DNA from: Poritiphilus flavus
GTDB lineage: Bacteria > Bacteroidota > Bacteroidia > Flavobacteriales > Flavobacteriaceae
DNA length: 64,000 nucleotides
Assembly: GCF_009901585.1 (NCBI RefSeq)
Contig: NZ_WXYO01000006.1
Span: 124,001 to 188,000 of the forward strand
Reading direction: 5' to 3'
Part shown: positions 42,353 to 52,200 of the stretch, one piece after another
Layout of the letters: the number at the start of each line of letters is the position of its first letter
Position numbering within the stretch: position 1 is the stretch's first letter
Program-made: the position numbers and the translations under genes
The notes under the pieces: model-generated
Database searches by the model: none
Seen by the model: only the letters and a program-made list of their open reading frames with translations
Told to the model about the DNA's origin: nothing

Positions 42353-43741
42353 ATGCGTCTATTTTGGTTCTTATTTCTATGCTGTATTGGAGGAATTCTT
42401 GGCTGCAAGGACGTAAAAATGGAAGAGGGTTCGACCCGAATAGACACCTACTCCTATGATCAATTGGATTATCCCAATGGGGATTTCCAGATCCCGGAAG
42501 CGTTGCAAGCAGAGTACCGGCAAAAATTCTTTATACCATGGACATTAAGCCCAGGGGAAATTCTTGATTCTTTAACTACATTTCCGGGAAAGGACCTGTC
42601 TTACCTTGATAAATACCTGGATGATGATGAATGGTATGGTGAGAATAAAAAGAACCATAAAAAATGGCAACGGGAAGAAGTTGTGCAAAACATCGACCGG
42701 AATAGCTTTCCCAATTTTTTAAAAAGAGCCATAACCATCACACATACTGATTTGCGAAGGATCCCAACAATTCGTCCCGGCTTTGACGTGTACTCAAACG
42801 CGGGGGAGGGTTACCCTTTTGATTATTTTCAGGAAACCGCTTTGTGGGCCAATACCCCTGTATTGATTGCGCACATCTCTATCGATAGACAGTGGTGTTA
42901 TGTTATCAGTCCGTTTTACAAAGGCTGGGTGGCGATGCGTGATGTCGCTATTGTCGATGATGATTTCGCAGAGCAATGGACTACAGCGATGTTTTGCCAG
43001 CCGCTCTCCGATGGGCTCAATTTGAAAAGCCCGCTTTCGAATTATGCGATAAATGCCAAGATGGGAATGTTTATGCCCTATGAAGAAATACCGGATAAAC
43101 CCGATATGATTTCGGTTTACTTCGCGAACGCGGATGAAAACCAAAAAGCCAGGATCTTAAAGGCAGCAGTAGCTAAAAACAAGGTAGCATTTGACAATTT
43201 GGAGTTCAACGGTGGCAAGCTTCGGCAATTGATTTCTAATTTGATAGGAAGACCTTATGGTTGGGGAGGAAATCTGGAAAACCGGGATTGTTCGTCCTTA
43301 ATTCGCGATTTGTTCGGTACGTACAGAGTTTGGCTTCCCCGGGATTCCAGGGATCAGTTGAAGATTGGCCGTAAATACGATTTTCCGGATACGGCAGAGG
43401 AGAAAATAAAATTGATCAAAGAAAAAGGAGTTCCGTTTCTGACCATTTTAAGGAAAAAAGGACACAATATGTTGTACGTGGGCGATGCTCCCAACGGAGA
43501 ACCTCTCATTCTTCATGCTATTTGGGGATTAAAGACATCGTATTCAGATGAGCAACTGGCTACCTTTCTGAAAAGGTATCCAATAGAAGGTATTCATCAG
43601 GACAAAGACGGGAAACTAATTGGAAGACACATTATTGGAGAGGCGGTCATAACTTCTGTCACCGCTGGTTCCGGAATTGAAGATGTCATTGAACCCGTAA
43701 TTGATGAGATCTACGCGATGACGAATCTTTTTGAAGATTGA
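42353..43741 (+). CDS. NlpC/P60 (C40) endopeptidase lipoprotein with SH3-like domain
   Basis: This 462-residue protein has a lipoprotein signal ('GGILGCKDV'). The middle part contains a bacterial SH3-like fold ('DVYSNAGEGYPFD', 'VLIAHISIDRQWCYVISPFYKGWV', around 140-200). The catalytic domain has Cys313 in 'ENRDCSSLIRDLF' and a later His in 'GEPLILHAIWG' (around 390) as in NlpC/P60 peptidases that cleave gamma-D-Glu-diaminopimelate bonds (YkfC type). It lies divergent to a dipeptidase/transporter group, so joint use in peptidoglycan-fragment recycling is plausible. The long stretch between Cys and His is normal for this family. Confidence 0.88.
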   Translation: MRLFWFLFLCCIGGILGCKDVKMEEGSTRIDTYSYDQLDYPNGDFQIPEALQAEYRQKFFIPWTLSPGEILDSLTTFPGKDLSYLDKYLDDDEWYGENKKNHKKWQREEVVQNIDRNSFPNFLKRAITITHTDLRRIPTIRPGFDVYSNAGEGYPFDYFQETALWANTPVLIAHISIDRQWCYVISPFYKGWVAMRDVAIVDDDFAEQWTTAMFCQPLSDGLNLKSPLSNYAINAKMGMFMPYEEIPDKPDMISVYFANADENQKARILKAAVAKNKVAFDNLEFNGGKLRQLISNLIGRPYGWGGNLENRDCSSLIRDLFGTYRVWLPRDSRDQLKIGRKYDFPDTAEEKIKLIKEKGVPFLTILRKKGHNMLYVGDAPNGEPLILHAIWGLKTSYSDEQLATFLKRYPIEGIHQDKDGKLIGRHIIGEAVITSVTAGSGIEDVIEPVIDEIYAMTNLFED

Positions 43742-43817
43742 AGCGGTGTCGAAGCCCTAATTCATGAAATGATTCGTTCCAAGCTGTGCCCAATCCTCTT
43801 GAAAGGATACTTCGCCT

Positions 43818-44351
43818 TTAGCGCTGACCCGGGCGAAATACTTTCATTTCCTTTGGATTAGTTTCCAGATAAGGACCTTCAATAAGATCAATACAATAGG
43901 GAATAGCCGGAAAAACAGCCTCCAGACATTCTCGAATAGATTTCGGTTTACCCGGTAGATTGACGATCAACGAATTCCCACGGATTCCAGCGGTTTGACG
44001 TGAGAGAATAGCAGTGGGCACATATTGTAAGCTCACCTGCCTCATCTGTTCTCCAAATCCGGGAAGTAGTTTTTCACAAACGGCGATGGTTGCCTCAGGG
44101 GTTACATCTCGTACTGCGGGTCCTGTGCCACCGGTAGTTACGATCAGACAGCAGCCCTTGTTATCCGCCATGTTGATCATTTCTTCTTCCAGCAAGGCTT
44201 GTTCATCCGGAATAACTGCATACTCCGCTTCCCATGGGCTAGAAAGCCACATATTCAGAAGTCGCTTTACTTCCCTACCTGGTAAATCCTCATATTCGCC
44301 CCGGCTGGCCCGATCCGACACATTGATTATACCAATTTTTATTTTTCCCAT
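43818..44351 (-). CDS. mog: Molybdopterin adenylyltransferase (Mog)
   Basis: This 177-residue protein is the cytoplasmic enzyme that adenylylates molybdopterin before molybdate insertion. Motifs: 'IGIINVSDRASRGEYEDLPG', 'LIVTTGGTGPAVRDVTPEAT' (nucleotide/MPT loop) and 'LIVNLPGKPKSI'. Length fits Mog/MoaB. No other molybdenum-cofactor gene is in the window. It converges with the NlpC/P60 gene (77-bp spacer). Start ATG 44351. Confidence 0.92.
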   Translation of the reverse strand: MGKIKIGIINVSDRASRGEYEDLPGREVKRLLNMWLSSPWEAEYAVIPDEQALLEEEMINMADNKGCCLIVTTGGTGPAVRDVTPEATIAVCEKLLPGFGEQMRQVSLQYVPTAILSRQTAGIRGNSLIVNLPGKPKSIRECLEAVFPAIPYCIDLIEGPYLETNPKEMKVFRPGQR

Positions 44352-44674
44352 TTGTACTCAACTTTAGCGTTAACAAGAGTACAACTATTGAAATTGCCGC
44401 ACAATTAAAAGTCATATAAAATCCTGCTTTTCCGAACGCCTTTTAACCAGGCCAGAGTCTTGTTTAAAGAAACATATGAGAAGGCATTCCTATCTTTGTA
44501 GCCAATACCAGTTGATTGGCCTTGCCAAAGCTGATTTCTGCAAAACTGTCAATCTAAATAATATAGATTTGAAATATTTAACAAATAAATAAAGACCTTT
44601 AGGAACTGAATTGCCTTTTAGCTTATTAGTTTAGAGCTGTAAAATGAGCGTTGGATTGGTAAAGAAATGGAAGC
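44352..44674 (+). promoter_or_regulatory. 323-bp spacer with -7 box and small inverted repeats
   Basis: TATCTTTG at 44491-44498 fits the TAnnTTTG -7 box and would give a long leader for the phosphatase gene (ATG 44675). Just downstream lie CCAAT...ATTGG and TTGGC-CTT-GCCAA inverted repeats (44502-44528), which could fold in the leader. No coding frame is seen. Confidence 0.45.
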
Positions 44675-46000
44675 ATGAAAATATTCAAAAGTTTAGCACC
44701 TTACCTGGCCTCTCTGGCAATCCTCTACTTTGTCCCTGCACTGGCGCAGACTCATCATGATGGCCTGCATCACTGGGAGATCCCGAGTAAGGATCCGGAT
44801 AGAATTATACTGACGTTCCATGGTGATCCTTCAACACATAGAGCCGTTACCTGGCGCACTGATGCGAATATTACCGAAGCCTTTGCCCAAATAGCAGAAG
44901 CCGAAGTGAATTCCGACTTTGTTGAAAAGGCGGTTAGCATAAAGGCCAAAACGGAACAATTTGATTTAGGCTTATACAAAGGAAATACCTCTCTGATGGT
45001 CCATTACCACAACGTCATATTTGATGGATTAAAACCGGATCAGCTGTATGTATACAGGGTTGGAGACGGTAGCGATCACTGGTCTGAATGGATTCAGTTT
45101 CGTACCTCTGGGGTTGGCTATGCACCAACTCAATTTGTATATTTTGGCGATGCCCAAAACGATATTCTCGAGCACTGGTCACGTCTGATCCGTATGGCCT
45201 ACCAAACCTCCCCCAATGCAGCGTTTGTGATCCATGCCGGGGATCTTATCAACAATGCACATAAGGACCAGGAATGGGCAGAATGGTATAAAGCCGGTGG
45301 ATTTATCCATAGCCAATGGACAGCAATACCCGTTGTCGGGAATCATGAATTCTCGTCCATCACAGAGGGGGAGTCCAGGAGGCTCTCCATTCAATGGCGC
45401 CCCCAGTTTACACTTCCGGTTGAAGAGGACCTGGACCCTGAACTACATGAAACTGTTTATACCATAGATTATCAGGACATAAGGATCATTGTCCTCAATT
45501 CTAATGATAAGCTTGAAGAACAAACCAGCTATATAGAAAAGCAATTGAAAGATTGCACGGCAAAGTGGAAGATCATTAGTTGTCATCATTCCGTATTCTC
45601 CCCGGCAAAAGGGCGCGACTTTGAATTTGCACGGGAAAACTGGAAACCACTTCTGGACAAATATGGGGTAGATTTAGTACTAAATGGTCATGATCATACC
45701 TATGCAAGAGGCCATGTCCCTGTTAGAACCACGGACTCAGAAGACCCCGATCAGCTTGGTACGGTCTATGTCACTTCCGTAAGCGGTCCCAAACAGTACG
45801 AGCTGGATGCTGAACAAATGAAAGCCTATAAGAAACAAGGTTATCAGTTGGACAAATCCGCGGAACAGAAACAGTTCTTCCAGGTGATCACAATTCAGGA
45901 CAACACACTAACCTATGTAGCCTACACCGTACTGGGTGAAGAGTATGACAAAGCGGTAATTACCAAAGATTTCAGAACCGGCAAGAAAGAATTGAAGTAG
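44675..46000 (+). CDS. Secreted purple-acid-phosphatase-like metallophosphoesterase
   Basis: This 441-residue protein has a signal peptide (about 1-24, ending 'VPALAQ'). A fibronectin-like N-terminal domain ('ILTFHGDPSTHRAVTWRTD') is followed by a metallophosphoesterase domain with 'FVYFGDAQND', 'IHAGDLINNA', 'PVVGNHEFSS', 'IISCHHSVFS' and 'LNGHDHTYARG', the five usual metal-binding blocks. This is the domain order of purple acid phosphatases that release phosphate from organic esters outside the cell. It stands alone. Confidence 0.92.
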   Translation: MKIFKSLAPYLASLAILYFVPALAQTHHDGLHHWEIPSKDPDRIILTFHGDPSTHRAVTWRTDANITEAFAQIAEAEVNSDFVEKAVSIKAKTEQFDLGLYKGNTSLMVHYHNVIFDGLKPDQLYVYRVGDGSDHWSEWIQFRTSGVGYAPTQFVYFGDAQNDILEHWSRLIRMAYQTSPNAAFVIHAGDLINNAHKDQEWAEWYKAGGFIHSQWTAIPVVGNHEFSSITEGESRRLSIQWRPQFTLPVEEDLDPELHETVYTIDYQDIRIIVLNSNDKLEEQTSYIEKQLKDCTAKWKIISCHHSVFSPAKGRDFEFARENWKPLLDKYGVDLVLNGHDHTYARGHVPVRTTDSEDPDQLGTVYVTSVSGPKQYELDAEQMKAYKKQGYQLDKSAEQKQFFQVITIQDNTLTYVAYTVLGEEYDKAVITKDFRTGKKELK

Positions 46001-46154
46001 AAGTGCAATAGAGATACCCTGGTTTTCATGCACCACCGGCCCATCCCTTCTATTTGCCCTTGCTTTTATCTGCCTTAGTCAATACTTTTAATTAAGCTAT
46101 TAATCAAAGGTCTCTAAGCTAGGAGTCAGGACCATTAGAAAAAATCAAATAAAT

Positions 46155-47276
46155 ATGGTAGAAGTTAAAAGCGCATCGGTTATTTCAACCGGGCTTTTAA
46201 TTATGGGGTTTGCTATCATATTGGCTTACTCTTGCAAGGGCCAGGAAGGGGAACAAGCGCCGAAAGAGAATACGGAAGTATTGAGTAAGCCTCAAAAAAA
46301 AGCACACCAGCCCTTGGTTTACTCTCAGAGCTTTAAGAACTCCGGACTACATTCCACCTTAAATGGGACAGTCAGTGAATTTGTATGGCAGATCTATGAG
46401 GACAAGAAGGCTAACTATTGGTTTGGTACGAATCACGATGGGGTCCTGTTTTATGACCGTAAATCGCTAAAACAGTACACTCCCGAAAATGGGATAGGGG
46501 GCAACGCGGTCCGGGCCATAGCTGAAGACAAAAAAGGAAAAATTTGGTTGGGAACCTCTGATGGGCTTACCAGCTATAACGGAATAGAGTTTAGAAATTA
46601 TACCACCCAGGACGGCTTGATAGACAATGAGATCTGGACAGTTGAAATTGACGAAGAAGGTACAATATGGGTGGGTACAGTAGGTGGCGTAAGCAAGTTT
46701 GACGGATCAAAGTTTGAAGACTTTAAGGTCCGGAAACCTAATGTTCCTAATCCGGAATCCAAGTTGTCAAGAAATCGGGTCAGGGATATTCTGATAGATC
46801 AAAAAGGTCATATTTGGTTTGTGAATGATGGCTACGGTATAAGTAAATTTGACGGCGATAAATTTGAGTTTTTCACCACCGGGAACGGACTCACAGATAA
46901 TAATGTGACGGATGTTTTTGAGGACAGCCAGGGAAATATTTGGATAGGAACCTATTACGGAGGGGCCAGTAAATATGATGGTAAGACCTTTATAAACTTT
47001 ACAAAAGAAGGAATAATTGCAGGAGTAGAAACCTATAGTTTTTGTGAAGATCAGGCAGGTAATATTTGGTTTGCGGCGGAAAATCACGGCGTGTATCGAT
47101 ATGATGGCAAAAAATTCACACAGTTTACTACCAAAGATGGGCTGGCCACAAACGGGGTCCTAAGCATTTATTCTGATCACAAAGGGCAAATTTGGTTTAC
47201 AACCTGGGCAGGAATTAGCCTTTATGACGGTAAAGAAATAACGAATGTCTCCGATAAAGAACCTTGGACGAGATAA
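46155..47276 (+). CDS. Two-component-regulator-type beta-propeller lipoprotein
   Basis: This 373-residue protein starts with a hydrophobic segment and a lipobox-like 'LAYSCKGQ' (around 22-29). The rest is seven or eight repeats of about 40 residues with the pattern 'IW-(L/V/I/F)GT..G-(V/L)...DG', e.g. 'IWLGTSDGLTSYNG', 'IWVGTVGGVSKFDG', 'IWIGTYYGGASKYDG' and 'IWFTTWAGISLYDG'. This is the Reg_prop propeller usually seen on sensor halves of hybrid histidine kinases; here no kinase domain follows, so it is a stand-alone propeller. Its partner is unknown. Confidence 0.85.
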   Translation: MVEVKSASVISTGLLIMGFAIILAYSCKGQEGEQAPKENTEVLSKPQKKAHQPLVYSQSFKNSGLHSTLNGTVSEFVWQIYEDKKANYWFGTNHDGVLFYDRKSLKQYTPENGIGGNAVRAIAEDKKGKIWLGTSDGLTSYNGIEFRNYTTQDGLIDNEIWTVEIDEEGTIWVGTVGGVSKFDGSKFEDFKVRKPNVPNPESKLSRNRVRDILIDQKGHIWFVNDGYGISKFDGDKFEFFTTGNGLTDNNVTDVFEDSQGNIWIGTYYGGASKYDGKTFINFTKEGIIAGVETYSFCEDQAGNIWFAAENHGVYRYDGKKFTQFTTKDGLATNGVLSIYSDHKGQIWFTTWAGISLYDGKEITNVSDKEPWTR

Positions 47277-47426
47277 AAATTCTTTCCGACAATCCATCCA
47301 AAATTGTAGCTTAGATTTTAACCGAAGAAGTTAGTCCCAACGCAAATTCAACCCACAATTTTCTCAAATCCCCACATTAATTCAATCCGGTTTGCTAATT
47401 TGCGCACTACTTCAAAAGCCAAATAA

Positions 47427-48086
47427 TTGAGTAGTTTTCAGGATAAGCTGACCAAATTTTTGAACAAAACAAGAGTAGGAAGGATCGTTTTGGCGTATTA
47501 TCTCCTGCAAAAGAATTTTTTGTCCAAATACGGTTGGACCAAAACAGTTCTTCTTAAGCAACCCGTAAACCGGGAGAAAGAGCCTATCCCATGGTTTACC
47601 TACAGCTTTATTGCCTTTATCAGACCGAGAATTAGGGCAGATTTCAAAGTATTTGAGTTCGGCAGTGGAAATTCAACCCTCTGGTTGTCTTCATTGGGTT
47701 GTGAGGTGTTCTCTGTAGAACACGACGAGAAGTGGTATAGGATGCTGGAACCTAAGTTTTCCAAAATACCTAATGTCCACAGCTCCCTGGAGTCTTTGGA
47801 GGCCAATGCCTATTCGCGGTCCATTCTAAAATACGAACAGCAATTTGATGTGATAATTATTGATGGACGGGATAGAATTCAATGCTGTAAAAACTCCCTT
47901 AATGCCTTAAAACCCGAAGGCGTCATCATTTGGGACAATGCAGACCGAATGGAATACGCTGAGGGATATGAAATTCTCCAAAACAACGGTTTTAAACGTA
48001 TTGATTTTCAGGGAATGGGCCCCATTAACTCAAAACCCTGGTGCACTGCGCTTTTCTATCGCCAGGACAATTGCCTCAAAGTCTGA
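47427..48086 (+). CDS. Class I SAM-dependent methyltransferase-like protein
   Basis: This 219-residue protein has the SAM-binding motif 'VFEFGSGNSTLWL' (around 72-84), an acidic loop 'VFSVEHDEKW', 'DVIIIDGRDR' (around 151-160) and 'EGVIIWDNADR'. It is probably a small-molecule or sugar methyltransferase; there is no signal peptide. The start is TTG 47427 in 'TTGAGTAG'; no in-frame ATG is near. It converges with an FkbM-type methyltransferase gene with only 1 bp between their stops. Confidence 0.75.
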   Translation: MSSFQDKLTKFLNKTRVGRIVLAYYLLQKNFLSKYGWTKTVLLKQPVNREKEPIPWFTYSFIAFIRPRIRADFKVFEFGSGNSTLWLSSLGCEVFSVEHDEKWYRMLEPKFSKIPNVHSSLESLEANAYSRSILKYEQQFDVIIIDGRDRIQCCKNSLNALKPEGVIIWDNADRMEYAEGYEILQNNGFKRIDFQGMGPINSKPWCTALFYRQDNCLKV

Positions 48087-48087
48087 A

Positions 48088-48981
48088 TCAAAGTATTTCG
48101 AATTCCGTGACCAAATGCTCTTTTTCCAGCGGTACGAAAAATACATCCCGTATTCCATTGTCTTCCTTTCGGGTCAGGGAAGTTATCCTCTTTAGGCCAT
48201 GTCCGATGTGAGCGAAAAAGGAATATTCCAGATCCTTGAAATAGGACTCCAGTTCTGACTCGTTCAGATCAAACAAAAGCTCACAAATAACTATCGGACG
48301 GTCCTTTTTAATGGCATCCAAACCCCCGCGTAGTACGGCCACCTCCGCACCCTCAACGTCTATCTTTACAAGGTCTATAGGCGGGGTCTGAAGGCGAATA
48401 TCACTGAGTCGCTTAGCAGCGACTGTTACTTTTTGGGATGGAATCCCCCTTTTTGTCCCCGTATTGTGTTCTCCGGATAGATTCAGGATTTTGGGAAACT
48501 TCGGATTGAATACCTCGTAAAAATCTATGTCCCCACTTGCATTTGAAAGCGCATAGGGGTGAACCTGAATTTTATCGGAAACCTCGTTTATTCTTAAGTT
48601 TTCGGACAAATATTTCAACGGTCCTATAGAAGGCTCAAAGGCCTCCACCTTGAGATCCGGATTTATCTTTGTTCCCAGAATACTGTAGTAGCCAATGTTC
48701 GCCCCAACATCCCAGAAGGTGTCCACTTTCTTGATCAAATCCAGGAAAACGGAGGTGTATTCAAACTCTAGAGGGTCGTTCCAATACAGTCGGCGGGTGA
48801 CGTAACTGGTTTGGTTTGTACTGAGTTTTAAAGAAATTTCAGAATTCACCCGGATATTGACCAGCCCGCTCGGATTAATTCTATACCTATCCGGTACCAA
48901 CGGGCCCATAAGACGCATTAACCCCCTGACTATTTTGTTTATACCTTCCTTATACAATAGGCTTCTCAGAAGACTCCTCAT
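48088..48981 (-). CDS. FkbM-family methyltransferase
   Basis: This 297-residue protein has the FkbM layout: 'FWDVGANIGYYSILG' (SAM motif I), 'VEAFEPSIGPLKYLSENLR', 'VHPYALSNASGDIDFY', 'DLVKIDVEGAEVAVLRGG' (motif II/III) and 'VICELLF'. FkbM enzymes O-methylate sugars or polyketides; in Flavobacteria they often serve exopolysaccharide or lipid-linked glycan synthesis. It lies tail to tail with the smaller methyltransferase (47427-48086), but there are no sugar genes nearby to fix the substrate. Confidence 0.88.
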   Translation of the reverse strand: MRSLLRSLLYKEGINKIVRGLMRLMGPLVPDRYRINPSGLVNIRVNSEISLKLSTNQTSYVTRRLYWNDPLEFEYTSVFLDLIKKVDTFWDVGANIGYYSILGTKINPDLKVEAFEPSIGPLKYLSENLRINEVSDKIQVHPYALSNASGDIDFYEVFNPKFPKILNLSGEHNTGTKRGIPSQKVTVAAKRLSDIRLQTPPIDLVKIDVEGAEVAVLRGGLDAIKKDRPIVICELLFDLNESELESYFKDLEYSFFAHIGHGLKRITSLTRKEDNGIRDVFFVPLEKEHLVTEFEIL

Positions 48982-49292
48982 TTAGATCTGTTGTTGCGGT
49001 CCCAAAGATATCCAATAAATCACGGCTGATCTCAATTAAATCTGATATTCAAAATATCATCAGTGGAAAGGAATATCCCGGCATTTCAGCCCGAAGACAG
49101 CAAGGTAATTTTTAATCTTAATTGCTATGCTCAATATTGTCAAGGTGGAGCACCAGAATTTCACTATGTTATTATAGTTAACCGTTAGATTAACAGGGCG
49201 TTATAAAATCTTTAAAAGTATTGATTTTATCGTTAAGTGGTATGTTTTTTTTTGTACATTACCCTTCTGCTTAACCAACAAGAATTTATCGT
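48982..49292. other. 311-bp spacer before T9SS protein
   Basis: This AT-rich spacer separates the divergent FkbM and malectin-protein genes and should contain both promoters. A T-run (TTTTTTTTTG, about 49246-49256) lies 38 bp before ATG 49293. No gene and no clean -7 box are seen. Confidence 0.4.
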
Positions 49293-52200
49293 ATGAAAAG
49301 GGAACGCGCACTATTTCATCGACTATTAATGTTGATTTTTCTGCTTGCCCTGTTTCCTGTTTCATCTGCTTCAATTTCTATCGATTACAACGCTCCCGGC
49401 AGCCTGAATTACCCAGTTCCCGCGGCTTTTGAATTAAGATTAAACTGTGGTGGTGGCCAGTTGAGTTACGGTGATGAAGTATACCTGGCGGACGATTTTT
49501 TTATCGGAGGAAGACCTGCTTCCAGTACGAATGCAGCCATAGGAGGTACCGATCAGGATGAGCTTTACCGCTCGGGCCGAACGGCCACTCAGAATCTGGG
49601 AGGTTTTCAGTATGCCATACCTGTGGACAATGGTACTTACGAGATAAAGCTTCACTTCGCAGAGATCTATTGGACCGGCTCGGGCCAAAGGGTTTTTTCG
49701 GTGGAGGTTGAAGGAAACCCTATACTCTTAGACTTTGATATTACTGCCGAGGTAGGAGCGCGTCATGCGGTGATTAAGACGGCGAACACTTCAGTGACAG
49801 ATGGCCTGCTTAATATTGAGTTCTCCGCCAACGTAAACCGCCCGCTGTTATCTGCCTTGGAAATTTTGGGAGAAACAACTTTAAGTACAGAAACCGATAT
49901 ACTTTCCTTTGTTGTCGATCAACAAACCGGTTCATCTACGATCAATCCAACAGATCATACTATCGCCATTGAGGTTGCCAATGGTACGGATCTCACCGCT
50001 ATAACTCCGGCAATTAGTTTGTCTGAAGGAGCGACTGTGGTTCCGGCACCCGGGACCACTACCGATTTTAGTTCGGGTACGGCGACTTATGCGGTTACAG
50101 CAGAAGACGGACTTACCACCCAGGATTGGGTTGTAAACCTAACGGAAGCGTCGCTTCCTACAGGCGGTGAACTCCATCTGATAGCCCGTATAAACTGTGG
50201 TGGAGGGCAAATGAATCTTGGATATCAAGTATTTGAGGCAGACACTTTTTTCAATGGAGGAAGACCTTCTTCAGGTACCAATGCGGAAATAGGAGGGACA
50301 AATATGGATCAGCTCTACCATACGGGTCGGACTGCCACTCAGAATTTGGGAGGATTCCAGTACGCCCTTCCTGTAATTGACGGTAATTACGAACTAAGGC
50401 TGCACTTTGCAGAGATCTATTGGACCGGATCAGGCCAAAGGGTCTTTTCGGTAGCGGTAGAAGGAACTCCAATGATCGTGGATCTGGATATCACCGATGA
50501 AGTGGGTGCACGTAATGCCCTGGTAAAAACTATAAACACCGCAGTCGCGGACGGTATTCTTAACATCGAATTTTCCGCCAGCGTGAACGGACCCCTGGTG
50601 TCCGCCCTTGAGGTATTCAGCCTAAACTCCTTGGGTACAGATACTGATATACTCTCTTTTGCTGTGGATCAACAAACGGGTATAGCAACAATCAATCCTA
50701 CAGATCACACCATTGCTGTTGAGGTTGCCCATGGCACAGATCTTAGTGCTGTAGCCCCGGCTATTACGCTTTCAGAAGGGGCAACAGTGGTCCCAGGCTC
50801 CGGAGCTACAACAGATTTTAGTTCGGGTTCGGTCACCTATTCAGTTACGGCAGAAGACGGTGTAACTACCCAGGATTGGGTTGTAAGCCTTACGGAGGCA
50901 GCACCGCCTACAGGAGGCGAAACGAATCTTATAGCCCGTATAAACAGCTGTGGTGGCCAGGTGAGTTTCGGTGATGAAGTATTCGAGGCGGATACCTACT
51001 TTATCGGAGGAAGGGCATCTTCTAATCCGAGTGCTGCTATAGGAGGAACGGATCGCGATGAACTATATCGTACAGGCCGTACTTCCACTGAGAACCTTGG
51101 AGGATTCCAGTATGCTATTCCCCTGGATGAGGGTAATTATGAAATAAAACTTCATTTTGCGGAGATCTATTGGACCGGATCTGGCCAGAGAGTGTTTTCG
51201 GTAGAGGTTGAAGGAACTCCAATGATCATAGACCTGGATATTACCGATGAGGTAGGAGCACGCCATGCCGTGATCAAAACAGTGAATACGGCAGTTACAG
51301 ATGGTATGCTGAATATCGTATTTACTGCCAGTATAAACAGACCCACTTTGTCTGCCATGGAAATATTCGGCAGTGGAGAGGTCGTGGTTCCCCCACCGGC
51401 AGTGGATTGCAGTTGGAACGATCTGGCGAACATATCGTACCCCCATATAGAGGGGCAAAGTGCGAATGTCAATGGGAGACTATATCTGGCGGGAGGTTAT
51501 GATGGGAATATAGAAATTTTCAATAGTACGGAAATATACGATATTGATACTGATACCTGGAGTATAGGAACACCGATGTTGCTACCGGTCACCCACGGCG
51601 CAATGGTTGCCGTTAATGATGAGTTCTGGATAATAGGAGGCTTTGTCGGGAACAATCCCGGTCCGGTCACTGACAGGGTTCAAATTTATCATACCGCTAC
51701 AGACAGCTGGAGTGAGGGACCCGCGCTTCCTGAGAAAAGAGGCTCCGGGGCTGCAACCTTTCTCAATGGAAAGATCCATTTTTTCGGTGGACTTCTTGAA
51801 GACAGGATTACGGATTCCGAAGATCACTATGTACTTGATATTAATGATCTGGCAGCAGGCTGGCAATCAGCGGCTCCCCTTCCAAACCCCAGGAACCACC
51901 TGAGCGCCGCAACTATAGACGGTTTGGTCTATGCAATTGGAGGTCAGTTTGGACATGACAATGGAGTAGATTATGTAAGTCTGTTACACGCATATGATCC
52001 CGCAACGGATTCCTGGTCTCAAAAAGCGGACCTGCTATATGATCGTTCACATTTTGAGATGGCCACCGCGGTGCACGGCGACAAAATATTGATCGCCGGG
52101 GGCAGGGGAGAAGGGTTTGTTGTTTTTAATTCACTTACTCAATACGATTCCAGTACGGATACCTGGTCTGAACTATGTGAGCTTCCTGAAGCCATATTGA

